NCBI RefSeq assembly: GCF_009765785.1 | Contig: NZ_LMUT01000003.1 | Coordinates: forward strand, 483,570-547,569 | DNA: 64,000 bases | DNA from: Granulicella sp. L46 | GTDB lineage: Bacteria > Acidobacteriota > Terriglobia > Terriglobales > Acidobacteriaceae | Direction: 5' to 3' | In this document: positions 51,717-60,300 of the stretch, one piece after another | Numbering within the stretch: position 1 is the first letter of the stretch | How the letters are laid out: every line of letters begins with the position of its first letter | Made by a program: the position numbers and the translations under genes | Notes under the pieces: generated by a model | Told to the model about the DNA's origin: nothing | Databases searched by the model: none | What the model saw: the letters and a program-made list of their open reading frames with translations, nothing else

Positions 51717-52367
51717 ATGTACACCCCCAAAGACTTCCTCGTCGACGACCTCCCCACCCTCCACGCCGACATGCAGCGCAACTCCTTCGCCGCACTCGTC
51801 ACCCTCACCTCCTCCGGCCTCGTCGCCACGCACCTCCCCATCCTCCTCGACCCCGACCGCGGCACCTTCGGCACCATCCTCGGCCACGTCTCCCGCGCCA
51901 ACCTCCAATGGCAGCACACCGACCCCGCCACCGAAGCCCTCCTCATCTTCAACGGCCCCGACACCTACGTCACCCCCAACTGGTATCCCGCCAAGCAGGA
52001 AACCCACCGCGTCGTTCCCACCTGGAACTACGCAGCCATCCACGCCTACGGCCCCATCACCTTCTTCGACGACCCCACCCGCCTCCGCGAAATCGTAACC
52101 CGCCTCACCGACCTCCACGAGTCCACCTTCCCCAGCCCGTGGAAAGTCACCGACGCCCCCGCCAACTACATCGACGGCCAGCTAAAAGCCATCGTCGGTT
52201 TCGAGCTCCCCATCTCCCGCGTCGAAGGCAAGCGCAAGTTCAATCAAAACCGTTCCGCCGCCGACCAAACCGGCGTAGTGCAAGGTCTCCGCTCCCTCAA
52301 CGACCCCACCAAATCCCACGTAGCCGACTTCATGCAATCCCTCACCGAGAAATCCAAACCGGAGTAA
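51717..52367 (+). CDS. PaiB-type FMN-binding split-barrel protein
   Basis: 216 aa. MYTPKDFLVDDLPTLHADMQ at the N-terminus, GLVATHLPILLD, GHVSRANLQWQ, PNWYPAKQETHRVVPTWNY and GKRKFNQNRSAADQTGVVQGL near the C-terminus are hallmarks of the PaiB/FMN-binding negative regulator family. It probably binds FMN or heme; named for protease repression in Bacillus, but the molecular role is uncertain. ATG 51717 has GGAG 8 nt upstream; the longer frame from 51561 reads through repeats. YVTN gene follows after 9 bp. Confidence 0.87.
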   Translation: MYTPKDFLVDDLPTLHADMQRNSFAALVTLTSSGLVATHLPILLDPDRGTFGTILGHVSRANLQWQHTDPATEALLIFNGPDTYVTPNWYPAKQETHRVVPTWNYAAIHAYGPITFFDDPTRLREIVTRLTDLHESTFPSPWKVTDAPANYIDGQLKAIVGFELPISRVEGKRKFNQNRSAADQTGVVQGLRSLNDPTKSHVADFMQSLTEKSKPE

Positions 52368-52376
52368 CCTCTCTCC

Positions 52377-53426
52377 ATGCGACTCCCTCTCCGCACCGCA
52401 ACCTCCCTCCTCGCCCTAACCCTCTCCACCACCGCGCTCGCGCAGACCACCCTCCTAGCCCTCTCCAAGCACGACCACACCCTCTCCGTCATCGACCCCA
52501 CCACCCTCAAAGTCCTCTACACCCTCCCCGTCGGCCCCGACCCCCACGAGGTCATCGCCTCCACCGACGGCACCACCGCCTACGTCTCCAACTACGGAGG
52601 CGGCGCCTTCCACACCCTCGCCGTCCTCGACCTCATCCACCACACCGCCCTCGCCTCCATCGACCTCGGCCCCCTCAACGGCCCCCACGGCCTCACCTTC
52701 GTCGGAGGCAAACTCTACTTCACCGCCGAAGGCGCCAAGGTCATCGGCCGCTTCGATCCCGCCACTCAAAAAGTCGACTGGGTCCTCGGCACCGGCCAAA
52801 ACCGCACCCACATGATCTACGTCTCGCCCGACCTCCAACACATCATCACCAGCAACGTAGCGTCCGCGACGGTCAGCCTCATCGACATGCAAACCCTCCC
52901 GCAACAAGGCCCACCCCCCGGAATGAAACCGCCCGCCGGTATGCACCCGCCGCCCGGCCCTCCACCCACCCGCAAAGACTGGAACGAAACCGTAGTCCCC
53001 GTAGGCCACGGCTCCGAAGGCTTTGACCTCTCCCCCGACAACAAAGAAATCTGGGTAGCCAACGCGCAAGACGGCACGATCTCCATCATCGACTACGCCG
53101 CCAAAAAAGTAATCGACACCCTCCACCCCGACGTCCGCAGCGCCAACCGCCTCAAATTCACCCCCGACGGCAAGCACGTTCTCGTCTCTCTCCTCGGCAA
53201 TCCCGACCTGGTCATGCTCGACACCGCCACACGTAAAGCCATCAAGCGCCTCCCCATCGGCACCGGCGCAGCCGGCATCCTCATCGACCCCACCAACAAC
53301 CGCGCCTTCGTAGCCAACACCCCCGACAACAAAATCACCATCATCGACCTCAACACCCTAACCATCACCGCCCACATCCCCAACATCGCCGAACCCGACG
53401 GCATGGCCTGGGCCACCCACCCCTAA
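52377..53426 (+). CDS. exported YVTN-type beta-propeller protein
   Basis: 349 aa. Signal peptide (to about residue 23, ALAQ). Propeller blades: LSVIDPTTLKVLYTLPVG, VSNYGGGAFHTLAVLDL, WVLGTGQNRTHMIYV, GSEGFDLSPDNKEIWVAN, ISIIDYAAKKVIDTL, LVMLDTATRKAIKRLPIG, ITIIDLNTLTITAHIPN. A Pro/Met-rich loop (PPPGMKPPAGMHPPPGPPP, about 180-200) interrupts the fold. Function is probably ligand or protein binding outside the cell. Second YVTN gene in the window, not closely similar to the first. Confidence 0.85.
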   Translation: MRLPLRTATSLLALTLSTTALAQTTLLALSKHDHTLSVIDPTTLKVLYTLPVGPDPHEVIASTDGTTAYVSNYGGGAFHTLAVLDLIHHTALASIDLGPLNGPHGLTFVGGKLYFTAEGAKVIGRFDPATQKVDWVLGTGQNRTHMIYVSPDLQHIITSNVASATVSLIDMQTLPQQGPPPGMKPPAGMHPPPGPPPTRKDWNETVVPVGHGSEGFDLSPDNKEIWVANAQDGTISIIDYAAKKVIDTLHPDVRSANRLKFTPDGKHVLVSLLGNPDLVMLDTATRKAIKRLPIGTGAAGILIDPTNNRAFVANTPDNKITIIDLNTLTITAHIPNIAEPDGMAWATHP

Positions 53427-53465
53427 CCGCCCCCCTCAACCCACATCTCCGAACGAAGGAAACCC

Positions 53466-54314
53466 ATGCGCGCTGATACCAAACACGCACTCAAACAATT
53501 CGGCCTCGGCTTCCTGAACTTCACCATCGCCATCGGGCTCCTGATTGCCTTACAGGTGCTCGCTCACGGCCACCTGCCCAATCGCATACTCAACCTCCTA
53601 GCCGTCGCGATCATGCTAGCTGCCTACCTCGGCGGAACTCGCCTCATCGAACGCGTGCACCTAACCGAGTTCGACAACACCGGAGGCTTCCGCGAATTCG
53701 CCGGCGGCCTCGTCCTCGGCTTCTGCCTCTTCTCCGCAACCATGCTTCTCCTCTGGGCCTTCTCCGTCTACCACCCAAACGGCTGGGGCTCTGCATCCAG
53801 GCTAGGCGCAGGCATTATCGCTGCTCTCTCGGCGGGCATCATCGAAGAGATCATGTTCCGAGGCTTTCTCTTTCGCCTGATCGCAGGACTAGCCGGCACC
53901 TGGTGGGCTCTCGCCATAACCTCAGCCCTCTTCGGCGCCGCTCACGCCTTCAATCCCGGCGCAACCATCGTCAGCTCCATCGCGATCGCCGTAGAAGCCG
54001 GCGTGCTTCTCGGCGCCGCCTACGCCCTCACCCGACGCCTCTGGTTTCCCATCGGTCTCCACGCTGCCTGGAACTTCACCGAAGGTAACGTATACGGCAT
54101 GAGCGTCTCAGGAACCGGCGCCGCCAAAGGCTTCTTCACCGGAACCCTGCATGGCCCAAACATTCTGACCGGCGGACAATTCGGTCCCGAGGCCTCCCTA
54201 ATCGCTGTCCTAGTCTGCCTCTCAGCCGCGTCCCTCATTCTCTGGCGCGTCGTTAGCCGCAACCGCGTCCAGCCCCCCATCTGGACCCGCATCCCGCCAC
54301 CGACGAACTCCTGA
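53466..54314 (+). CDS. CPBP-family intramembrane metalloprotease
   Basis: 282 aa, about seven membrane helices. The CPBP/Rce1 motifs are present: IIEEIMFRGF (Glu127-Glu128, Arg132), LFGAAHAFNP (His160) and GLHAAWNFTEG (His199, Asn203). Family members cleave prenylated or other membrane proteins or protect against bacteriocins; the substrate is unknown. AAGGAA lies about 5-8 nt before ATG. A strong terminator follows, shared with the convergent RNase gene. Confidence 0.9.
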   Translation: MRADTKHALKQFGLGFLNFTIAIGLLIALQVLAHGHLPNRILNLLAVAIMLAAYLGGTRLIERVHLTEFDNTGGFREFAGGLVLGFCLFSATMLLLWAFSVYHPNGWGSASRLGAGIIAALSAGIIEEIMFRGFLFRLIAGLAGTWWALAITSALFGAAHAFNPGATIVSSIAIAVEAGVLLGAAYALTRRLWFPIGLHAAWNFTEGNVYGMSVSGTGAAKGFFTGTLHGPNILTGGQFGPEASLIAVLVCLSAASLILWRVVSRNRVQPPIWTRIPPPTNS

Positions 54315-54328
54315 ACCCGCAAACAAAA

Positions 54329-54361
54329 GAGCGGCGACCGTAAGGTCGCCGCTCGTCTTTC
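54329..54361. terminator. bidirectional intrinsic terminator
   Basis: 11-bp perfect stem GAGCGGCGACC / GGTCGCCGCTC with GTAA loop (54329-54354), flanked by an A-run on the left and TCTTTCTC on the right, between the convergent CPBP and RNase genes. Confidence 0.9.
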
Positions 54362-54389
54362 TCTACGCTCTACACTCTACCCTCTACAC
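54362..54389. repeat. heptamer tandem array A
   Basis: Four in-phase 7-bp units TCTACGC, TCTACAC, TCTACCC, TCTACAC directly after the RNase stop (minus strand), followed by a decayed fifth unit. Confidence 0.8.
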
Positions 54390-54396
54390 CCTGCCT

Positions 54397-57300
54397 TTAG
54401 TGGATATCAAACTGCTCCGGATGCAGGCTAGGATCGCTCTTCACCAGGATCGTCTTGCCTGACATCTCTTCCATCTCCTGCAGCCACTTCGCTCCGCCGG
54501 TCTTCAACTGCTTCACAACTTCCGGATTCACGCGCAGCATAATGTCACCCTTCTCGATCAGCTTATGCATCTTCCGCATCTCGATATAGATGTCATTGCA
54601 AACAGTAACCGGCGACTTCACCATACCCGTGCCAGCGCAAATTCCGCAGGTCGTTGACAGTGTCCGTTCCAGCGACTGCTTCACGCGCTTCCGAGTAATC
54701 GCGACCAGTCCAAAATCATTGAACTGCAGCACCTTCGACGGAGCGCGATCCTTCTTCAGCTCGTCTTCCAGCGCAGCCATCACCTTGTTCCGATTCTTCC
54801 GCTCATCCATATCGATGAAGTCGATGATGATAATTCCACCTAAGTCGCGCAGCCGAATCTGCCGAACGATTTCAGGAATCGCATCCAAGTTCGTCTTCAC
54901 GATCGTGTCCTCAAGCCGAGCCGTCTTGCCGACATACTTGCCCGTATTGATGTCGATCGCCACCAGCGCCTCCGTCTGGTTGATCACAATCGATCCGCCC
55001 GACTTCAGCCACACCTTCGACCGCAGCGCCGTATTAATCTCCTCGGTAATCCCGAACTGCTCAAACAGCGGCGTGTCCTTCGTATAAAGCTTCACGCGCC
55101 GAATCAAGCTAGGCTGGAACCTCTGCAGGAACCGCAGCACGCGCTCATATGCATCCTCTGTATCCACCCAGATCGCGGAGAAATTATCCGTAACCTGGTC
55201 ACGCAGAATCCGCTCCACAAGATTCAAATCGTGATAAATCAACGCCGGGCTCTTCGATGACTCAGACCGCGTCTTGATATCCGCCCACAGGTTGAGCAGG
55301 AACCGTAGATCGCTCCGCAACTCCTCCTCGCTCGCTCCAGCCGCCGCCGTGCGCACAATAAAGCCGCCCTGCGCGTCACCCTTCTCGCTGAGCAGAATCT
55401 CCTTCAGCCGCCGCCGCTCGCCGTCCGACTCAATCTTCCGCGACACGCCCGTATGATTCACCGTCGGCATGAACACCAGGAACCGTCCCGGCAACGCAAT
55501 GTGCGACGTAATGCGCGCACCCTTCTTCGCAATCGGCTCCTTGGCAATCTGCACCAGGACTTCTTGCCCCGGCTTCAGCAGGTCGCTGATCGCCGGCAGG
55601 TTCGTCGACTGCATCGACCGTCCGCCACGATCCCGTCCGCCGCCACGAGGCCGCGAGTTTGCCATGCCACGGCCATCGCGCGAACTACGCTCGCCACCGC
55701 GGTCGCTGCTGCTGCTGCGCTCGCCGCTTCCACTGCGTTCACGATCACGTCCCCCGCGACGTCCATCTCTACGCCCACGACGTCCACCCTCGCGTCCGCC
55801 TTCGCGACCACCCTCACGCTCGCCGTCACGCACTACCGGCTGACCTTCTACCGTGGCCGGGCGCGCATCGCCATTCTCATCAAAGCTCGAGGCCTCCGCA
55901 AACTCCTCTTCCTCGGCCTCGCTGATCTGGCTTCCCGAAACTTCCTCTTCGACGAAATCCTCTTCGCCATTCGACGCGAGCTCGTCTTCTTCGAAATCCT
56001 CTCCGTCGTCGTCGAAGTCCTCGTCCTCGTCGTCCTCTTCATCAATCTCAGCCGGCTCAAGACCCGTAATGTCATCGATCGTCATGTCGCGAATCATGCT
56101 GCCCAAATCGGCCGCACCCTCCAGCGTCTCTTCCTCGACGTCATCATCAAACGCGCCAGCATGCAGCGACCCAATCTCAGCGTCCTCTTCATCCAGCAGC
56201 TCTTCCTCAAGCTGCCCATCGCCCGGCGCAAATCCCTGCGCCGCGTCCTGCGCGTGCACTCGCTCGCCCTCAATCGACACCGGCGTCTCCGCCTCGGCCG
56301 CATGCACCGACTGCACTACCGCCTCATGCTCAATCGGAGCCGTAGGATCAGCATGCACAATCTCCGCATGCGCCACCTCCGAGATCAGCTCACCCGTAGG
56401 CTGCAGACTCGTAAACTCCGGCTCGTGGACAGTCTCCGCAACCGGCTCTTCCACCGTGCCGCTCTGCCGAAACTCCCGCGCACCCGCCGGGTCCACACGG
56501 AACGAAGCCGACGCATTCTCCTCCGGCTCATACTCCGCCGTCGTCTCATGAAACTCCGGCTCCGGGAGCTCAACAGCTTCCCGCAACTCGGCATCATGCA
56601 CCGACGAAATCGCCTCTTCGAACTCCGCCTCATGCTCAGCCGCCGGCTCCAATGCCTCCACCGGTGCCAAATCCGTCTGCCCCGCATACTGAGGCTCATA
56701 CTCACGCTCAGCCACATCATGCGCCGAGCTAACAGCCGGCATCACAGCCTCCGCCGGATCGATCCCGCGCGGCTCCGCACGATACTCCGTCCGCGGTGCG
56801 TCCTTGCGCTCGCCCCCGCGTCCCTTCTGCTCATCGCGTCCACGCCGGCGATCCCGTCCACGTCCACCACGGTCTCCACGATCATTACGATCACGATCTC
56901 CACCACGGCTCTCGCTCGACGACGACTCGCCGCGCGACTCACCACCCCGCGGCTCACGTGCCCGCAACGTCTCGCCCGGCAACACCGCTCCGCCATCCCA
57001 ACCAACCAGCGGCGTAACTTCAGTTGAAGGCTTCGCAGCAATCGTTGAACCCGACGCCTTAGCAGGCTCCGCAGCCGCGCCATTCTCTCCCCGCCGATAC
57101 TTCGACAGCGACTCGCCCGGCAGAATAAACGGCTCCGCCTGCGATCCCGCCGACGCACTCAGATCGACAAACTCATCGTCCGCCGAACCCGGCCGCGCAC
57201 CACGCGGCGCAAACCGCTCCCGCACCGAATCCAGCCGCGAATCGCGTCCACCAGACTCACGCGCACCAGAAGCCTCACGCGCACCCTGGTCACGACCGCC

Positions 57301-58122
57301 ACGATCACGGCCGCCGCGATCCCGTCCACCACGATCTCTACCACCACGATCACGGCCGCCGCGCTCACCACCCCGATCGCCGCCAACCTCACGCGACTCC
57401 GGCCGACGCTCAGCCGAACGCACCTCTTCTCGAGGAGCAACTTCACGAGGAGCAACCTCGCGCGGCGCAGCAGTCTCTACGCCAAACTCATCCGCCTCAT
57501 TCCCAACTGGCGCCTCTGCCGAAGCCTCACCCGCAACCCCACGTCCCCGCCGCCGTCCACGACGTCCACGCCACCGGCGCTGACCATCCGCACCCGGAGC
57601 ACCCTCACCAATCTCATCTTCTTCCCCAGCACGCGGCGCCGCATCCAGCACCTCATCCTCAACCGGAGCAAAACTCCGAGCCTCTTCAACCGGGCTCTCC
57701 GCGCCGCGATCCGCCGGCACCGCCTCACGGTTTCCACGATCCCGATCGCGCCCATCGCGCCGCCCGCGTCCACGGCCTTCGCCGCGACCCTCACTGCGTC
57801 CCTCCGTACGACCCTCACTCCGAGGCCGCTCACCCCGAGGCGCACGATCCCCACCACCCGACGCCGCGCCATCAAAGTCCGCAGCGTCTCCGGCCTCTTC
57901 CATAAAGTCCGTAATGTAAAGGAACGCATCGCGCTCGAGCCCAATATCCACAAAGCTCGACTGCATGCCCGGCAGAACGCGCGTCACACGCCCGTTGTAA
58001 ATCGAGCCTGCAAGCGTGTACTCATTCTCGCGCTCGTAATAAATCTCTGTGAGTTCTTCTTTTTCGACAATCGCCAGCCGCGTCTCATGGGGCGTGCTGG
58101 ATATATAAATTTCTTTCGACAT
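54397..58122 (-). CDS. rng: RNase E/G with giant insertion in S1 domain
   Basis: 1241 aa endoribonuclease of the E/G family (mRNA decay and rRNA processing). The S1 domain starts normally (SIYNGRVTRVLPGMQSSFVD, about 38-57) but after FLYITDF (about 72) about 760 residues of Arg/Gly/Asp/Glu/Ser-rich, probably disordered sequence intervene before the fold resumes at KPGQEVLVQIAKE (850-862). Insert repeats include GGRDR tandem units, APREV triplets and acidic stretches. The catalytic part is complete: ALVAIDINTG and IIIIDFIDM (metal-binding Asps, about 1055 and 1102) and Zn-link CGICAGTG. No C-terminal scaffold. ATG 58122 has GAGGAGAAAG upstream. Confidence 0.95.
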   Translation of the reverse strand: MSKEIYISSTPHETRLAIVEKEELTEIYYERENEYTLAGSIYNGRVTRVLPGMQSSFVDIGLERDAFLYITDFMEEAGDAADFDGAASGGGDRAPRGERPRSEGRTEGRSEGRGEGRGRGRRDGRDRDRGNREAVPADRGAESPVEEARSFAPVEDEVLDAAPRAGEEDEIGEGAPGADGQRRWRGRRGRRRGRGVAGEASAEAPVGNEADEFGVETAAPREVAPREVAPREEVRSAERRPESREVGGDRGGERGGRDRGGRDRGGRDRGGRDRGGRDQGAREASGARESGGRDSRLDSVRERFAPRGARPGSADDEFVDLSASAGSQAEPFILPGESLSKYRRGENGAAAEPAKASGSTIAAKPSTEVTPLVGWDGGAVLPGETLRAREPRGGESRGESSSSESRGGDRDRNDRGDRGGRGRDRRRGRDEQKGRGGERKDAPRTEYRAEPRGIDPAEAVMPAVSSAHDVAEREYEPQYAGQTDLAPVEALEPAAEHEAEFEEAISSVHDAELREAVELPEPEFHETTAEYEPEENASASFRVDPAGAREFRQSGTVEEPVAETVHEPEFTSLQPTGELISEVAHAEIVHADPTAPIEHEAVVQSVHAAEAETPVSIEGERVHAQDAAQGFAPGDGQLEEELLDEEDAEIGSLHAGAFDDDVEEETLEGAADLGSMIRDMTIDDITGLEPAEIDEEDDEDEDFDDDGEDFEEDELASNGEEDFVEEEVSGSQISEAEEEEFAEASSFDENGDARPATVEGQPVVRDGEREGGREGGREGGRRGRRDGRRGGRDRERSGSGERSSSSDRGGERSSRDGRGMANSRPRGGGRDRGGRSMQSTNLPAISDLLKPGQEVLVQIAKEPIAKKGARITSHIALPGRFLVFMPTVNHTGVSRKIESDGERRRLKEILLSEKGDAQGGFIVRTAAAGASEEELRSDLRFLLNLWADIKTRSESSKSPALIYHDLNLVERILRDQVTDNFSAIWVDTEDAYERVLRFLQRFQPSLIRRVKLYTKDTPLFEQFGITEEINTALRSKVWLKSGGSIVINQTEALVAIDINTGKYVGKTARLEDTIVKTNLDAIPEIVRQIRLRDLGGIIIIDFIDMDERKNRNKVMAALEDELKKDRAPSKVLQFNDFGLVAITRKRVKQSLERTLSTTCGICAGTGMVKSPVTVCNDIYIEMRKMHKLIEKGDIMLRVNPEVVKQLKTGGAKWLQEMEEMSGKTILVKSDPSLHPEQFDIH

Positions 58123-58817
58123 TGCTCTGCTTTCTCCTCGCACCCGGCTCTCAAGCCGGCGTGCTCTGGCAGAACAAGCGAAGATCGCGCTGCACAAGCT
58201 CTAACGCACTGCGTTAGCTCCCTGCAGCAGCCTCCTGCGATACGGACAGAACTTGAGCCATGTAAACATGAGTCGCGGAGACTGGAGCTATTCCAAACCC
58301 GTGCGCGCCCGCTACAGCACGCCTTCCCGCACACAAAATCCTGCGCTCTTCGCGCATCCGCGTGCCGGAACCGGGAGAAAACTTTGCCAGTGTTGTACCG
58401 CCTGTCGTGGGCCCACTGTTTCTGCCCCTCGACACCATGCCGTCAACGGAGTTTGTGACCAACGCAACCTCAACCTGAGGCGGGGCCGTTAACCGTCCGT
58501 TTACGTTCATTCTCAAAACCTGTCCGGCCATCGGAAGTTGATCCGCGCCTGGCCGGCCTTCTCAAAATCTTGTTTCTAAAAGTCTTGTTGCTAAAACTTG
58601 TTAACCGCTGCAACGGGAAAAATCATCGCATCCGTGCCGCAGTCCCTGTAACCGATCAGCCCTATGGCAGATCGTCTGCTTCTAGTATGCACCAAAACTT
58701 GGCACTTTGCTTCTCCGCCCCTCAATTCCGTCTAAACCCTTGGCACCCAACAGTTCCCCATTGCTTTCCCGGTACCCCGCATCTACAGTTCTCCCATCCC
58801 CACCGGAGGCACCCTCC
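58123..58817. other. 695-bp non-coding region upstream of the RNase E/G gene
   Basis: On the minus strand the part nearest the RNase holds two hairpins: CTAACGCA-C-TGCGTTAG (near 58201-58217) and CCGGCT-N4-AGCCGG (near 58144-58159), as expected in a structured 5' leader. Further out (58570-58605) lie direct repeats CTTGTT-CTAAAA. I see no convincing gene: open frames here have no ribosome site and are not family-like. The VOC gene's promoter must also lie here. Confidence 0.5.
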
Positions 58818-59138
58818 ATGCCCGCTTCCCCCGAGATCATCCTTCAGGTCACCAACCTCCGCGCCGCCACCAGCTTCTATCAGCGCCACCTCGGCCTCAC
58901 CATCTTCCTCCGCCGAGCCAACCTCATCGGCCTCGATGCCACCGCCTTCCGCCTCTACCTCGAGGAAGCCCCACCCCTCGGCCCCGTCCTCGAATTCTTC
59001 GTCGAAGACCTCGAACAATCCAAGCGCGACTTCCTCGCCGCCGGCTGCGAAATCATCGACGACAACCCCGCCATTCCCCGCTGCTACATCCGCGACCCCT
59101 ACAACCTCGTCTTCAACCTGGCCGAGCGCAAACCCTAA
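58818..59138 (+). CDS. VOC (glyoxalase/bleomycin-resistance) superfamily protein
   Basis: 106 aa single VOC-like domain: EIILQVTNLRAATSFYQRHLGL (6-27; split as family start), a central LEFFVEDLEQSKRDFLAAGC (about 57-76) and the C-terminal YIRDPYNLVFNLAE with the metal-site Glu. No known substrate. CGGAGG lies 10 nt before the ATG. Isolated gene between RNase and rodA on the opposite strand. Confidence 0.85.
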   Translation: MPASPEIILQVTNLRAATSFYQRHLGLTIFLRRANLIGLDATAFRLYLEEAPPLGPVLEFFVEDLEQSKRDFLAAGCEIIDDNPAIPRCYIRDPYNLVFNLAERKP

Positions 59139-59158
59139 CCACGCCTCCGATTTCAATC

Positions 59159-59192
59159 CCTACGCTCTACACTCTACCTTCTACACTCTGCC
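59159..59192. repeat. heptamer tandem array B
   Basis: In-phase units CCTACGC, TCTACAC, TCTACCT, TCTACAC, TCTGCCT, the last adjoining the rodA stop (minus strand). Nearly identical to array A at 54362. Confidence 0.8.
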
Positions 59193-60296
59193 TCAATTCA
59201 CGAACCGCCGCATCCGTACATTCATCACGATCCCCAGCGCCAAAAACATATAGATAATCGACGACCCGCCATAGCTCATCAGCGGCAGCGGAATCCCCGT
59301 CACCGGCATCAGCCCCACGCACATCCCGATATTCACCGCGATCTGAAAGAGCAACACCCCCACAATCCCCATCACGATCAAACTTCCTGGCGGATCGGCC
59401 GCCGTCTGCGCATTCTGAATCAGCCGCACCAAAATCAAAAAGTAAAGCAGCAGCACCCCAATCGCCCCAATAAATCCATGCTCCTCGCAGAACGCAGCAA
59501 AAATAAAATCGGTATATGGAATCGGCAGAAAGTCTCCCTGCGTCTGCGTCCCTTTACTCTGCCCCTTGCCCCAAAGCCCACCCGACCCCACCGCAATCAG
59601 CGACTGCTTAATCTGGTATCCCGAAGCCATCGGATCGCTATCCGGATTCATAAACGCCGTCAGCCGCTGCCTCTGATACGGCTTCAGCAGCTTGCCCGAC
59701 CACAGCCCCACTCCAACCACCAGCAACAACCCCAAAACCAAAATCCCGGCCTGCTTCCATTTGATCCCGCCCAGAAACAGCCCCACCACCAGCACCGGCA
59801 GATACGTCAGAGACGTCCCCAAATCCGGCTCCTTCAACACCAGCATCAGCGGCACGCCAATCAGCAGAAACGCCTTGCCAATATCCTTCCAACTCAAATC
59901 GCGCCCATTCTCCACAATGTCCCAGAAGAATCGCGCGGCCACCAATATCAACACCAGCCGCACCCACTCCGAAGGCTGAAAGTGAATCCCGCCGCCAAGA
60001 TTAATCCATCGCCGAGCACCCAGCACCTTCGTCCCCACCACCTTCACCGCCAGCAGCGACACAATGCTGACCCCATACGCCCAGTATGAAATCTGAAGCA
60101 GCCGGTGATAATCCACCAGCGCAAAGACAAACATCCCCACCAGCCCCACGCCCAGAAACACAAGCTGTTTCTGCTGGAACCCATGGAACTTCGTCATCTC
60201 GGTAGCCGACCGAATCTCCAGCACACTCACCACCGACAGCACCATCACAATGCCCAGCAGCATCCAGTCGAAATCCCGAAACCGCGATCCAATCAT
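59193..60296 (-). CDS. rodA: RodA, SEDS-family peptidoglycan glycosyltransferase
   Basis: 367 aa, ten membrane helices. Polymerises glycan strands with PBP2 during cell elongation. Signatures: FDWMLLGIVMVLSVVSVL at the N-terminus, FQPSEWVRLVLILV, LKEPDLGTSLTYLPV, KGTQTQGDFLPIPYTDFIFA and GIPLPLMSYGGSS. ATG 60296 lies just after the mrdA stop (GAGTGAGGAA upstream); the frame is open to 60329 inside mrdA. Last gene of the rod operon; heptamer array B follows. Confidence 0.95.
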   Translation of the reverse strand: MIGSRFRDFDWMLLGIVMVLSVVSVLEIRSATEMTKFHGFQQKQLVFLGVGLVGMFVFALVDYHRLLQISYWAYGVSIVSLLAVKVVGTKVLGARRWINLGGGIHFQPSEWVRLVLILVAARFFWDIVENGRDLSWKDIGKAFLLIGVPLMLVLKEPDLGTSLTYLPVLVVGLFLGGIKWKQAGILVLGLLLVVGVGLWSGKLLKPYQRQRLTAFMNPDSDPMASGYQIKQSLIAVGSGGLWGKGQSKGTQTQGDFLPIPYTDFIFAAFCEEHGFIGAIGVLLLYFLILVRLIQNAQTAADPPGSLIVMGIVGVLLFQIAVNIGMCVGLMPVTGIPLPLMSYGGSSIIYMFLALGIVMNVRMRRFVN

Positions 60297-60300
60297 TTCC

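Noticed and set aside
51584-53026. 480-aa Arg/Pro/His-rich plus-strand frame over paiB and the YVTN gene
   Set aside because: Typical frame-shifted reading of GC-rich coding DNA; overlaps two recognisable genes.
55453-57027. 524-aa plus-strand Arg/Leu-rich frame within the RNase gene
   Set aside because: Antisense to the low-complexity insert; the minus frame continues through both conserved ends of the enzyme.
58214-58531. 105-aa minus-strand ORF upstream of the RNase gene
   Set aside because: No ribosome site, no family resemblance, and it runs over the leader hairpins and repeats.
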